Counted from the first letter of the stretch, positions 1 to 8,280 are shown. The stretch: 64,000 nt of DNA from Streptomyces hygroscopicus subsp. hygroscopicus (GCF_030269125.1 NZ_BSSM01000015.1:124001-188000); one strand, 5' to 3'. The notes: generated from the sequence alone by a model not told the origin. Numbers and translations are program-made.

Positions 1-87
1 ACCGGAGCCACCGAGCACACGGATGCAAAGGATCTCCTTCGCACCAGTGTTGTCGGCGACACGCAGTCGCGACTCCTGCTGGATCAC
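1..87 (-). CDS. rplN: 50S ribosomal protein L14, 5' part only
   Basis: Only the first 29 codons are inside the window; the rest lies beyond position 1. The reverse strand reads V-I-Q-Q-E-S-R-L-R-V-A-D-N-T-G-A-K, the standard N-terminus of L14, which binds 23S rRNA at the subunit interface. The start is a GTG at 87-85, preceded by an AGGAGA ribosome binding site. It is the first gene of the spc-type block and lies 134 bases downstream of rpsQ, a larger gap than between the other genes of this operon. Confidence 0.93.
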   Translation of the reverse strand, partial: MIQQESRLRVADNTGAKEILCIRVLGGSG

Positions 88-116
88 GTCTATCTCCTGT
101 TTGTCTGCCGGTTCCC

Positions 117-145
117 GGCAGGGATTCCGTCACGGAACCCCTGCC
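117..145 (-). promoter_or_regulatory. hairpin in the rpsQ-rplN gap
   Basis: An inverted repeat (GGCAGGG/CCCTGCC with an inner TTCCG/CGGAA stem) occupies the only sizeable gap in the S10-spc gene string. No U-run follows it, so it may be an attenuator, a processing site or a leader structure for rplN rather than a full terminator. The pairing is seen directly; the role is inferred. Confidence 0.45.
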
Positions 146-221
146 GAGCCTGGCGGAACTGTCCTGCGAGGCAGCTGCCCCGCAGGCGTGCTTACGGGAA
201 TTCCCTGGAGGGAATTACCTG

Positions 222-506
222 CTACTTGGCCTTCTCGAGGATCTCGACGACGCGCCAGCGCTTCGTCGCGGACAGCGGCCGGGTCTCCATGAGGAGGACG
301 CGGTCGCCGACACCCGCGGCGTTCTGCTCGTCGTGCGCCTTGAGCTTGTTCGTACGGCGGATGACCTTGCCGTACAGCGCGTGCTTCACGCGGTCCTCGA
401 CAGCGACGACGACGGTCTTGTCCATCTTGTCGCTGACGACGAGACCCTCACGGGTCTTGCGGAAGCCACGGGCCTCTGCGTTCTCAGTCACGTTCTTCTC
501 GCTCAT
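222..506 (-). CDS. rpsQ: 30S ribosomal protein S17
   Basis: 94 aa, normal length for an actinobacterial S17, a primary 16S rRNA binder of the 30S body. The core R-K-T-R-E-G-L-V-V-S-D-K-M-D-K-T is diagnostic. Its ATG overlaps the rpmC stop in a TGATG arrangement, which implies translational coupling within the S10 operon. It is the last gene before the hairpin-containing gap to rplN. Confidence 0.97.
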   Translation of the reverse strand: MSEKNVTENAEARGFRKTREGLVVSDKMDKTVVVAVEDRVKHALYGKVIRRTNKLKAHDEQNAAGVGDRVLLMETRPLSATKRWRVVEILEKAK

Positions 507-730
507 CAGGCGTTCTCCACCGTTTCGATGCCCAGCTCACGCTCGCGCATCAGGGTGTAGATCCGCGCGATGTCCTTGCGGACCGCCTTCAGACGGCCGT
601 GGTTCTCGAGCTGACCCGTCGCCGCCTGGAAGCGGAGGTTGAACAGCTCTTCCTTGGCCTCGCGGAGCTTCGCCAGAAGCTCCTCGTTGCCCAGCTCGCG
701 CAGCTCGGACGCCTTGGTACCGGCCGACAT
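506..730 (-). CDS. rpmC: 50S ribosomal protein L29
   Basis: 74 aa, two-helix protein at the exit of the 50S peptide tunnel. The E-L-F-N-L-R-F-Q-x-A-T-G-Q-L motif identifies the family. I chose the ATG at 730, which overlaps the rplP stop by one base (TGATG); a GTG one codon upstream is also in frame. It sits in the conserved rplP-rpmC-rpsQ order and is coupled on both sides. Confidence 0.96.
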   Translation of the reverse strand: MSAGTKASELRELGNEELLAKLREAKEELFNLRFQAATGQLENHGRLKAVRKDIARIYTLMRERELGIETVENA

Positions 731-1149
731 CACGCTTCACCTGCCTCGCGCTTGACGATCCGGCACTTCATCGGCAGCTTGTGGGCCGCACGGGTCAGCG
801 CCTCACGGGCGATCTTCTCGTTGGGGTACGACAGCTCGAACATGACGCGTCCGGGCTTGACGTTGGCGATCCACCACTCAGGAGAACCCTTACCGGAACC
901 CATGCGGGTCTCGGCGGGCTTCTTGGTGAGCGGACGGTCCGGGTAGATGTTGATCCAGACCTTGCCGCCACGCTTGATGTGACGGGTCATCGCGATACGA
1001 GCCGCCTCGATCTGGCGGTTCGTGACGTAGGCCGGAGTCAGCGCCTGGATGCCGTACTCGCCGAACGCAACCTGCGTGCCACCCTTGGACATACCGTCGC
1101 GCTTCGGGTGGTGCTGCTTGCGGTGCTTGACCCTACGGGGGATCAGCAT
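730..1149 (-). CDS. rplP: 50S ribosomal protein L16
   Basis: 139 aa, full length, beginning M-L-I-P-R-R-V-K-H-R-K-Q-H. L16 organises the A-site region of the 50S subunit. The G-K-G-x-P-E-W-W motif near residue 85 is typical of the bacterial family. It starts five bases after rpsC ends and overlaps rpmC by one base. Confidence 0.97.
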   Translation of the reverse strand: MLIPRRVKHRKQHHPKRDGMSKGGTQVAFGEYGIQALTPAYVTNRQIEAARIAMTRHIKRGGKVWINIYPDRPLTKKPAETRMGSGKGSPEWWIANVKPGRVMFELSYPNEKIAREALTRAAHKLPMKCRIVKREAGEA

Positions 1150-1154
1150 TTCGG

Positions 1155-1976
1155 TCAGGCCTCCGTTCCGGTGCTCTCAGCCGGAGCGGCGGCGGGGGCC
1201 TCGGCCTTGGGGGCCTCGGCGCCGGCAGCCTGCTGCGGCTTGCGACCGCGCCGCTCGCCACCGCGGCCACCACGGGCCGGGCGGTCGGCACCACCACGGG
1301 CCGGGCGGTTACCCGCACGGGCCGCAGCGTTCTCGGCGCGGACCTCGGCGATGTTCTTGACGTCGCCCTTGTAGATCCAGACCTTCACACCGATGCGGCC
1401 GAAGGTCGTCTTGGCCTCGAAGAAGCCGTAGTCCACGTTCGCGCGGAGCGTGTGCAGGGGCACACGGCCCTCGCGGTAGAACTCCGAGCGGGACATCTCG
1501 GCGCCACCGAGGCGGCCGCCGCACTGGATCTTGATGCCCTTGGCGCCGGCCTTCATCGCCGACTGCATGCTCTTGCGCATGGCACGGCGGAAGGAGACGC
1601 GGGAGGAGAGCTGCTCGGCGACGGCCTGGGCCACCAGCTGAGCGTCCGTCTCCGGGTTCTTGACCTCGAGGATGTTGAGCTGGACCTGCTTGCCGGTCAG
1701 CTTCTCCAGGTCACCGCGGATGCGGTCGGCCTCGGCGCCGCGGCGGCCGATGACGATGCCCGGACGAGCGGTGTGGATGTCCACGCGGACGCGGTCACGG
1801 GTGCGCTCGATCTCCACCTTCGAGATGCCGGCGCGCTCCATGCCGGACGTCATCATCCGACGGATGGCGACGTCTTCCTTGACGTAGTCCTTGTACAGCT
1901 TGTCGGCGTACCAACGCGACTTGAAGTCGGTCGTGACACCGAGCCGGAACCCATGCGGGTTAACCTTCTGGCCCAT
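1155..1976 (-). CDS. rpsC: 30S ribosomal protein S3
   Basis: 273 aa. It begins M-G-Q-K-V-N-P-H-G-F-R-L-G, contains the KH domain around residues 40-110 (G-I-V-I-G-R-R-G) and the C-terminal S3 domain to about residue 210. The last 60 residues form a basic then Ala/Pro/Glu-rich tail typical of high-GC actinobacteria. S3 shapes the mRNA entry channel. The start overlaps the rplV stop by one base. Confidence 0.97.
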   Translation of the reverse strand: MGQKVNPHGFRLGVTTDFKSRWYADKLYKDYVKEDVAIRRMMTSGMERAGISKVEIERTRDRVRVDIHTARPGIVIGRRGAEADRIRGDLEKLTGKQVQLNILEVKNPETDAQLVAQAVAEQLSSRVSFRRAMRKSMQSAMKAGAKGIKIQCGGRLGGAEMSRSEFYREGRVPLHTLRANVDYGFFEAKTTFGRIGVKVWIYKGDVKNIAEVRAENAAARAGNRPARGGADRPARGGRGGERRGRKPQQAAGAEAPKAEAPAAAPAESTGTEA

Positions 1977-2323
1977 TACCGGGTTCCTTCCTTGCTGCTG
2001 ACGACCACGGTGATGTGGCTGGTCCGCTTGCGGATCCGGTAGGCACGGCCCTGGGCGCGCGGCCGGAACCGCTTCAGGGTCGGGCCCTCGTCGACGTACG
2101 CCTCGGAGATGTAGAGGCTGTCGGCGTCGGTGTGGTCGTAGTTGTGCGCGGCGTTGGCAATGGCGCTGTCGAGCACCTTGCCCACCGGAACCGAGGCTGC
2201 CTGCGGAGCGAATCGCAGAACAGCCTGGGCCTCCGTGGCGTCCATGCCACGGATGAGGTCCACCACACGGCGGGCCTTCATGGGCGTGACGCGGATGTAC
2301 CGCGCCTGGGCCCTGGCTTCCAT
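1976..2323 (-). CDS. rplV: 50S ribosomal protein L22
   Basis: 115 aa, normal length. L22 reaches into the peptide exit tunnel; its hairpin loop is the classic macrolide-resistance site. The C-terminal region R-F-R-P-R-A-Q-G-R-A-Y-R-I is intact and of wild-type appearance. Preceded by a good ribosome binding site in the 45-base gap after rpsS, and coupled to rpsC by a one-base overlap. Confidence 0.97.
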   Translation of the reverse strand: MEARAQARYIRVTPMKARRVVDLIRGMDATEAQAVLRFAPQAASVPVGKVLDSAIANAAHNYDHTDADSLYISEAYVDEGPTLKRFRPRAQGRAYRIRKRTSHITVVVSSKEGTR

Positions 2324-2368
2324 GGTTGTCCCTTCAGAGTTACTTACGTGTCTGAATGCGATCCGCGG

Positions 2369-2650
2369 TTAGCGGCGCTTCGACTTCCGGTCTTCCTTGA
2401 CGTGGCCCCGGAAGGTGCGGGTCGGCGAGAACTCGCCGAGCTTGTGGCCGACCATCGACTCGGTGACGAACACCGGGATGTGGGTCTTGCCGTTGTGCAC
2501 CGCGATCGTGTGGCCGAGCATGGCCGGGACGATCATCGAGCGACGGGACCAGGTCTTGATGACGTTCTTGGTGCCGGCTTCGTTCTGCGTGTCCACCTTC
2601 TTCATCAGGTGGTCGTCGACGAAGGGCCCCTTCTTCAAGCTACGAGGCAT
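2369..2650 (-). CDS. rpsS: 30S ribosomal protein S19
   Basis: 93 aa, start M-P-R-S-L-K-K-G-P-F-V-D, a signature of S19, which binds the 30S head with S13. The central H-N-G-K-T-H-I-P-V-F-V motif is intact. It lies 12 bases downstream of rplB in the conserved rplB-rpsS-rplV order and is preceded by a GGACGGG-like ribosome binding site. Confidence 0.97.
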   Translation of the reverse strand: MPRSLKKGPFVDDHLMKKVDTQNEAGTKNVIKTWSRRSMIVPAMLGHTIAVHNGKTHIPVFVTESMVGHKLGEFSPTRTFRGHVKEDRKSKRR

Positions 2651-2662
2651 CTCAACCCGTCC

Positions 2663-3499
2663 TTAGCGCTTCTTGTTCGTCTTGCGGCGGCGGACGATGT
2701 ACTTGTTCGACGCCTTCTTGGGCGAACGAGTACGGCCTTCCTTCTTGCCCCACGGGGACACAGGGTGGCGACCACCGGAGGTCCGGCCCTCACCACCACC
2801 GTGCGGGTGGTCAACCGGGTTCATGACCACACCACGGACGGTCGGGCGAACGCCCAGCCACCGCTTACGGCCGGCCTTGCCCCAGTTGATGTTGCTCTGC
2901 TCGGCGTTGCCGACCTCGCCGACGGTGGCGCGGCAGCGGACGTCGACCAGGCGGATCTCGCCGGACGGCATGCGCAGGTGGGCCATGGAGCCCTCCTTCG
3001 CGAGCAGCTGCACGGAGGCACCGGCGGAACGGGCGAACTTGGCACCGCCACCGGGACGGAGCTCGATCGCGTGGATCGTGGTACCGACCGGGATGTTGCG
3101 GAGGGCCAGGTTGTTGCCCGGCTTGATGTCGGCCCCGGGACCGTTCTCCACGGTGTCGCCCTGCTGCAGGTTGCGCGGGGCGAGGATGTAGCGCTTCTCG
3201 CCGTCGGCGTAGTGCAGCAGCGCGATGCGCGCGGTGCGGTTGGGGTCGTACTCGATGTGCGCGACCTTCGCCGGCACGCCGTCCTTGTCGTGACGACGGA
3301 AGTCGATCAGACGGTAGGCGCGCTTGTGTCCGCCACCCTGGTGGCGAACGGTCACACGACCGGCGTTGTTACGGCCGCCCTTGCTGTGCAGGGGACGGAC
3401 CAGCGACTTCTCCGGCGTGGACCGCGTGACCTCGACGAAGTCGGCGACGCTGGCGCCACGACGGCCCGGCGTAGTCGGCTTGTACTTGCGGATTCCCAT
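2663..3499 (-). CDS. rplB: 50S ribosomal protein L2
   Basis: 278 aa, full length. L2 supports the peptidyl transferase centre and subunit joining. The family signature M-N-P-V-D-H-P-H-G-G-G-E-G is seen near residue 225, including the conserved histidine important for activity. The N-terminus M-G-I-R-K-Y-K-P-T-T-P-G is canonical for actinobacteria. It lies 40 bases downstream of rplW in the S10 operon. Confidence 0.98.
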   Translation of the reverse strand: MGIRKYKPTTPGRRGASVADFVEVTRSTPEKSLVRPLHSKGGRNNAGRVTVRHQGGGHKRAYRLIDFRRHDKDGVPAKVAHIEYDPNRTARIALLHYADGEKRYILAPRNLQQGDTVENGPGADIKPGNNLALRNIPVGTTIHAIELRPGGGAKFARSAGASVQLLAKEGSMAHLRMPSGEIRLVDVRCRATVGEVGNAEQSNINWGKAGRKRWLGVRPTVRGVVMNPVDHPHGGGEGRTSGGRHPVSPWGKKEGRTRSPKKASNKYIVRRRKTNKKR

Positions 3500-3539
3500 T
3501 TCTCAGTCCTCGTCCGATATCGGACGATCCGGACCGCCC

Positions 3540-3959
3540 TTAGGCGGTCGGACCGCCGAAGATGTCGATACGGTCGCCCTCGGCGAGGGTCACGATCGCG
3601 CGCTTGCTGCCGGCACGCTGACCGAAACCGGTCTTCGTGCGCTTGCGCTTGCCCTGGCGGTTGATCGTGTTGACCCCGGTGACCTTGACGTCGAAGACCG
3701 CCTGGACGGCCTGCTTGATCTGGGTCTTGTTGGCGTTCGGGTCGACGATGAACGTGTACTTGTTCTCGTCGAGGAGCGCGTAGCTCTTCTCCGAGACGAC
3801 CGGCTTCAGCAGGACGTCACGGGGGTCCGTGTACGACTTGCTCAGCGGCGTCTCGACGGTGTTCTTGCCCTCGGCGGCGTGGCGACGCGCCTTGGCGACG
3901 CGCGCGGCCTTGGCGGCCTTGGCGGCCTTCGAGGCAATAGCGGGGTGACGGATAGCCAT
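3540..3959 (-). CDS. rplW: 50S ribosomal protein L23
   Basis: 139 aa. The conserved L23 core begins near D-P-R-D-V-L-L-K-P-V-V-S-E-K-S (residue 46); the first 45 residues are an Ala/Lys-rich extension, as in other Streptomyces L23 proteins and absent from the E. coli protein. L23 sits at the tunnel exit and docks trigger factor and SRP. The start overlaps the rplD stop. Confidence 0.96.
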   Translation of the reverse strand: MAIRHPAIASKAAKAAKAARVAKARRHAAEGKNTVETPLSKSYTDPRDVLLKPVVSEKSYALLDENKYTFIVDPNANKTQIKQAVQAVFDVKVTGVNTINRQGKRKRTKTGFGQRAGSKRAIVTLAEGDRIDIFGGPTA

Positions 3960-4618
3960 CAGGCCTCGCTCCCTTCGGTGTCAGCAGCCGACGACGCAGG
4001 CGCGCCGGACACGAAGGACTCGAAAGCGGCCTGGGTGAAGACCACGTCGTCGGAGACGAGAACGTCGTACGTGTTCAGCTGGCCCGGCTCCAGGATGTGG
4101 ACCTGGGGCAGGTTGCGGGCGGACAGCCACGCGGCCTCGTCGGAGCGGTCGGCGACCAGGAGCAGGTTCTTGCGCTCCGAGATCTTGCCGAACAGGCTCT
4201 TGGCGGCCTTGGTGGAGACCTGGCCCTCGACCACGCCGGAGACGACGTGGATGCGGTTGTGACGCGCCCGGTCGGTGAGGGCACCGCGCAGGGCGGCGGC
4301 CTTCATCTTCTTCGGGGTGCGCTGCGAGTAGTCACGCGGCACGGGACCGTGCACGACGCCACCACCGGCGAACTGCGGCGCGCGGGTCGAACCCTGGCGG
4401 GCGCGACCGGTGCCCTTCTGGCGGTACGGCTTCTTGCCGCCACCGCGGACCTCGCCACGCGTCTTGGTCTTGTGCGTGCCCTGACGGGCCGCGGCCAGCT
4501 GCGCGACGACGACCTGGTGGATCAGCGGAACGCTGACCTTGGCGTCGAAGATCTCCGCGGGGAGCTCGACGGAACCGGCCTTCTCGCCCGCCGGCGAAAG
4601 GATGTCAACAGTGCTCAT
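3959..4618 (-). CDS. rplD: 50S ribosomal protein L4
   Basis: 219 aa. The tunnel loop K-T-K-T-R-G-E-V-R-G-G-G-K-K-P-Y-R-Q-K-G-T is present around residues 50-75. L4 lines the exit tunnel and in E. coli autoregulates the S10 operon; whether it does so here cannot be told from this gene. It starts eight bases downstream of rplC and overlaps rplW. Confidence 0.97.
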   Translation of the reverse strand: MSTVDILSPAGEKAGSVELPAEIFDAKVSVPLIHQVVVAQLAAARQGTHKTKTRGEVRGGGKKPYRQKGTGRARQGSTRAPQFAGGGVVHGPVPRDYSQRTPKKMKAAALRGALTDRARHNRIHVVSGVVEGQVSTKAAKSLFGKISERKNLLLVADRSDEAAWLSARNLPQVHILEPGQLNTYDVLVSDDVVFTQAAFESFVSGAPASSAADTEGSEA

Positions 4619-4626
4619 CGGTTACC

Positions 4627-5271
4627 TCAGGCCCCCTTGGCCGCGGTGCGGACCAGGACGAGGCCGCCGTTCGGACCGGGAACCGCGCCCTTGATGAGCA
4701 GCAGACCCTTCTCCGCGTCAACGGCGTGGACGGTCAGGTTCTGGGTGGTGACCCGCTCGTTGCCCATGCGACCCGCCATGCGGAGGCCCTTGAACACGCG
4801 GCCCGGGGTGGCGCAGCCACCGATGGAACCGGGCGAGCGGTGCTTGCGCTGGGTGCCGTGACCGGCGCCGAGGCCCTTGAAGTTGTGACGCTTCATGACA
4901 CCGGCGAAGCCCTTGCCCTTGCTCTTGCCGGTCACGTCGACCTTCACGCCGGCCTCGAACACCTGCGCGGTGATCTCCTGGCCCAGCGTGTACTCGGAGG
5001 CGTCCGCGGTGCGGATCTCGACGAGGTGACGACGCGGGGTGACGTCGGCCTTGGCGAAGTGGCCCTTGAGGGGCTTGTTCACCTTGCGCGGGTCGATCTC
5101 GCCGAAGGCGATCTGGACCGACTCGTAGCCGTCGACGTCGTTCGTACGAACCTGGGTCACGACGTTGGGGCCGGCCTTGACGACGGTGACCGGGACGACA
5201 CGGTTGTTCTCGTCCCACACCTGCGTCATGCCGAGCTTCTCGCCCAGGATGCCCTTGATCTGCTTAGCCAT
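4627..5271 (-). CDS. rplC: 50S ribosomal protein L3
   Basis: 214 aa from M-A-K-Q-I-K-G-I-L-G. An in-frame extension to 5313 exists but overlaps rpsJ and lacks family support, so 5271 is preferred; a GGGCTGAG-like ribosome binding site precedes it. L3 contacts the peptidyl transferase centre; the F-A-G-V-M-K-R-H-N-F-x-G loop and the G-S-I-G motif are intact. Second gene of the S10 operon. Confidence 0.97.
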   Translation of the reverse strand: MAKQIKGILGEKLGMTQVWDENNRVVPVTVVKAGPNVVTQVRTNDVDGYESVQIAFGEIDPRKVNKPLKGHFAKADVTPRRHLVEIRTADASEYTLGQEITAQVFEAGVKVDVTGKSKGKGFAGVMKRHNFKGLGAGHGTQRKHRSPGSIGGCATPGRVFKGLRMAGRMGNERVTTQNLTVHAVDAEKGLLLIKGAVPGPNGGLVLVRTAAKGA

Positions 5272-5287
5272 TCTCAGCCCACCAGCC

Positions 5288-5596
5288 TCAGAGCTTGATC
5301 TCGATGTCGACACCGGCCGGGAGGTCGAGTCGCATCAGAGAGTCAACGGTCTTGGGGGTCGGGTCGAGAATGTCGATCAGGCGCTTGTGCGTGCGCATCT
5401 CGAAGTGCTCGCGCGAGTCCTTGTACTTGTGCGGCGACTTGATGACGCAGTACACGTTCTTCTCAGTGGGCAGCGGCACCGGGCCCGCGACCGACGCACC
5501 AGTGCGGGTCACCGTCTCGACGATCTTCTTCGCCGAGGAGTCGATGACCTCGTGGTCGTAGGCCTTGAGCCGGATGCGGATCTTCTGTCCCGCCAT
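5288..5596 (-). CDS. rpsJ: 30S ribosomal protein S10 (NusE)
   Basis: 102 aa, M-A-G-Q-K-I-R-I-R-L-K-A-Y-D-H, full length. S10 is part of the 30S head and also acts as NusE in transcription antitermination with NusB. It is the first gene of the S10 operon; upstream lies about 650 bases without another gene, carrying the shared hairpin element at 5662-5686. Confidence 0.98.
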   Translation of the reverse strand: MAGQKIRIRLKAYDHEVIDSSAKKIVETVTRTGASVAGPVPLPTEKNVYCVIKSPHKYKDSREHFEMRTHKRLIDILDPTPKTVDSLMRLDLPAGVDIEIKL

Positions 5597-5661
5597 GGCT
5601 ACTCAGTAGTCCTGTCTCTTCTTACGCTCTGGGACCCGGTGGTTTCCGGTACCCGCCGCCT

Positions 5662-5686
5662 CCGACCCACGCGGTCGGGCGTGTCG
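5662..5686 (-). promoter_or_regulatory. hairpin element shared by the rpsJ and rpsL leaders
   Basis: A perfect CCGACC-CACGC-GGTCGG stem-loop plus eight flanking bases is found 66 bases upstream of rpsJ. The same 25 bases, with one difference, occur 52 bases upstream of rpsL at 20830-20854, in the same orientation relative to the gene. It may be a common promoter/operator element or a leader RNA hairpin for translation-apparatus operons. The match is direct; the function is inferred. Confidence 0.6.
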
Positions 5687-6243
5687 CGCTCCCGCTGACA
5701 TGAATGTCCCTTGTTCGAACATCCCTGCGGGGAATGCGCACGGCCCTTCCGGAAACCGCGGACCGGGGACCTCGGGCCCACCGGGCGCCTGGCCGGTGTC
5801 GCGCCCACACTTCCCGGAAGATTCCCGTACGTCCGCCCCAGTGCTGCCCGTGGGCAGTTAGGACGACGAGTACTGTGGGACTCGCTTCCGGTCCTCCCGG
5901 CGGGAGGCGCGCAGCATCAACACTCGACCGAGCAACTCCGACAGTCTGCCATACGGGCGGGGGGCTCCGCCAATCGAGCCGTAGAGATTACCCCCGGAGT
6001 GACGCAGGTCAAACCGGAGTCGGCCCGGCGGCGCGCCGGGTGACACCAGGGGCGCCGCACGCGCGTTCCACGGCATCCGGACTCGTTCCCGGGACACGGT
6101 AGTGACGTACACCGGAACCCTGCTGCGCTCCGTGCCGCCCGCATACCTGATGGTGCGGTTCGGCTACCTGGACCTCCGCGTGGTCGCTTCCGATCGAGGC
6201 GCACCCCCGCGAACGCGACTTTCCGCCGTGCTGCTGGGGGCAA
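5687..6243. other. intergenic region upstream of the S10 operon
   Basis: About 560 bases with no gene I can support. It must include the start region of the S10 operon transcript and the downstream end of the convergent-free 6244-7347 gene. Short open frames here are GC-rich shadows without ribosome binding sites or recognisable products. Confidence 0.5.
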
Positions 6244-7347
6244 TCAAGCCGCCAGCCGTACGCCGGTGCAGCCGCGCTGCTTCGCCTCGTGGTCGGCGAA
6301 GGCGCGCAGGGCGTCGCGGGCGAACGAAGCGGAGTAGTGCGGGACCGGGTAGGTGTCGGTGTCCCCGTCGTGCAGGTGGTACAGCACGAACACCGCCCGC
6401 TGCGCCGAGTGCGGGCAGGTCGCGGTGGCCCAGGCGTAGTCACGGTCGCGGTGCGCGGGGCCATACCCCTTTTCCAGCTGGTCGCCCTCGCTGGTCAGGA
6501 AGTCCTTGGCGGCGGCGCCGTAATAGGCGTAGAGGCCGTAGCCGGGCTTCTTCGCCTCCGTGACCAGGTAGCAGTTGGTCTGCGGGGCATCCGGGTCCGC
6601 CGGGTACTCCATGACCTCGGGCGTGTCTGCCGCCGCCGCGTCCATTCCGCGCAGCGCGGCGCAGGAGCCCTGGGCCCGCGCCAGCGGCTTCGCCGTTCCG
6701 GACGCACCCAGCCGTGCGGTGGACAGGCCGGTGAGCCGCTCGCCTGCCTTCACCTGGCAGCCGTGCTTCTCGGCCGCCTTCTCGGCGGTCTCGGTGGTCA
6801 CCCGGCCGAGACCGGTCAGGGTCGTGCTGTTCGACGTGCCGAGCAGGTCACCGTAGGCGACCAGGGCTTTGTCCTTCTGGTTGACGCAGTCCAGCGCGGC
6901 CATAACCTGGTAGGTGCCGCCCTCGTACCTGAGGACACCGGACCAGCCGTGGCCGAGGGGCGCCGCCTGCTCCCGCACTCCGTCGTAGTCCGCGTTGTAC
7001 CAGGTGAGCGTGGCGGACGGAGCCTTCGCGGTGCTCCAGCGCAGCTTCAGCTCCAGGGCACTGCCCTGCGGCCCGGACTCCTGGGTGCGGACCAGGCAGG
7101 CGGCCAGGTAGTCGCCGTCGCCCTCCTCCTCGGCCCTGAAGTCCGACGCATGCAAAGCCTCGCTCAACCCGCCCTGTGCCAGCGAGCCGCCGCACGCCCG
7201 GTCCAGCGACTCCTCGCCGCCACCGGAACCGAAGGCACCGCTGCCGTAGAGCACCGCTCCCACCAGTGCCAATACCAACAGGCACGCCCCCGCGTACCAC
7301 CCGGCGTGCACCCGCCGGGCCCCGGATTTCGTCTGCATCATGCTCAT
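6244..7347 (-). CDS. membrane-anchored extracytoplasmic protein, unknown function
   Basis: 367 aa. A short basic N-terminus is followed by one hydrophobic segment at about residues 19-40 and then a long soluble region, so it is probably a signal-anchored protein facing outside. The exported part holds about seven cysteines, which suggests disulfide bonds. No family recognised. The start could be the third codon (ATG at 7341), which has GGAA at a better distance. It precedes the decayed locus at 7.4-8.1 kb and has no obvious operon partner. Confidence 0.75.
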   Translation of the reverse strand: MSMMQTKSGARRVHAGWYAGACLLVLALVGAVLYGSGAFGSGGGEESLDRACGGSLAQGGLSEALHASDFRAEEEGDGDYLAACLVRTQESGPQGSALELKLRWSTAKAPSATLTWYNADYDGVREQAAPLGHGWSGVLRYEGGTYQVMAALDCVNQKDKALVAYGDLLGTSNSTTLTGLGRVTTETAEKAAEKHGCQVKAGERLTGLSTARLGASGTAKPLARAQGSCAALRGMDAAAADTPEVMEYPADPDAPQTNCYLVTEAKKPGYGLYAYYGAAAKDFLTSEGDQLEKGYGPAHRDRDYAWATATCPHSAQRAVFVLYHLHDGDTDTYPVPHYSASFARDALRAFADHEAKQRGCTGVRLAA

Positions 7348-7372
7348 TCCGTCGAAGGCCGTCGCGCGCCGG

Positions 7373-7612
7373 TCAGCGGTCGGCGCGCAGCGTGCTCAGG
7401 GTCCGGTCACGTCCGTGCGCGTACTCGTCCTGACCCGCGTGCACGTAGAACTTCGTCCAGTCGCTGTCGACTGCGTGCCCACGGCTGTCCGCCCACGACC
7501 TGACCAGCTTCTCGACGTCGTGCTGGCCGGCGTCGTAGGTCTTGGCGTTCTGTTCAGTCGCGGCGAGGTTCGCCTCCGCCACGTGCTCCTTGTTCGACTC
7601 GTACGCCCACAC
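7373..7612 (-). pseudogene. C-terminal fragment of an unidentified gene
   Basis: A 79-codon open frame from a GTG, rich in Glu, Asp, Ala and His, without a ribosome binding site in front. Its upstream end coincides with the point where a DUF397-like gene is broken (7613), and the two are in different frames. I read it as the surviving 3' end of a gene whose front was lost in the same deletion that damaged the neighbouring cassette. It could still be expressed as a short protein; I cannot name a family. Confidence 0.4.
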
Positions 7613-7734
7613 CCGTCGGGGTTCTTGGAGTCGCGGACGTGGATGGTGGTGGGGGCGGGGGCGAACTCGACGCAGTCGTTGCCGTTGCTGCTGATGTAGC
7701 TGCTCTTGAACCAGCGGCGTTCCGGGGTGCCCAT
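7613..7734 (-). pseudogene. truncated DUF397 gene
   Basis: Begins ATG at 7734 and reads M-G-T-P-E-R-R-W-F-K-S-S-Y-I-S-S-N-G-N-D-C-V-E, then continues to the V-R-D-S-K-N-P-D-G motif, as in the intact DUF397 gene at 11446-11625. After this motif, where DUF397 proteins need about 15 more residues, the similarity stops and the frame runs into unrelated sequence. It belongs to a decayed copy of the regulatory cassette found intact at 11.4-13.0 kb. Confidence 0.8.
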
Positions 7735-7910
7735 AGTTCTCCCAGCGCTTGCTCGGTGAAGGGACCGACTCCCGTTCCGTCCACGAACTTCAAGACCTCG
7801 ATCAGACCGCCCGTCCCGGGGTGATCCGCGCGGTTTGGTCGGCATCACCTGAAGCGCCGACTCCGGTCTGGGGATGCGCGCTCCCCGCTCGATCTCGCGG
7901 ATCACGGCCC
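7735..7910 (-). pseudogene. remnant of a WhiJ-like XRE/DUF5753 regulator gene
   Basis: Three shreds of the gene family seen intact at 11622-12467 are found side by side. The end of the HTH region reads I-R-E-I-E-R-G-A-R-I-P-R-P-E and is fused directly to Q-V-M-P-T from the middle of DUF5753. In another frame, L-I-E-V-L-K-F-V-D-G-T is fused to F-T-E-Q-A-L-G-E-L from the C-terminus. At least two internal deletions and a frame change are needed. The stop is also lost: the ATGA junction of the intact copy is ATGG here. Confidence 0.8.
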
Positions 7911-7916
7911 GCAGTT

Positions 7917-8096
7917 TCAGGCTGCTGCTGTCCCCCACCACCTCACGCGGCGCCCGGCTCGCCCGGCTGCTCGCCACGGAACACTTGCGCGGCTGGGGGA
8001 TCCTGACGGACGCGGCCACGCATGTGATCGCCGAGCTGGCGGCGCACGCCGCGACCCACGGCCGGGTGCCCGGCGGAAACTTCCGGCTCGCGTTGG
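7917..8096 (+). pseudogene. remnant of an anti-sigma-factor-like ATPase gene
   Basis: The plus strand encodes L-L-L-S-P-T-T-S-R-G-A-R-L-A-R-L-L-A-T-E and continues to N-F-R-L-A-L. It is nearly the same as residues 20-79 of the intact ATPase at 12606-13040. The N-terminus, the promoter region that should separate it from the divergent regulator, and everything after the N-box strand are missing. It is joined head to head with the regulator remnant. Confidence 0.8.
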
Positions 8097-8280
8097 GCCG
8101 AGATCCAGCGACCAGTCCAGCTCGGCACCGGTGGCCCGCCGGACGGAGGGGACGCGGTCGCCAGTCGGCGTCCGAGCTCCGGAACGCGACGTGGGCGCCT
8201 CTGGCCCGGCGCACCAAGCTGCCACGAGAGGGGGACCTGCCGACGCCCTCGGTCGCCTGGTGCTCGTTCACGACGGCCGC

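Noticed and set aside
5711..5735. GTTCGAAC-like palindrome upstream of the S10 operon as a LexA (SOS) box
   Set aside because: Only one half matches the actinobacterial consensus and the spacing is wrong; the paired hexamers near 27985 fail for the same reason.
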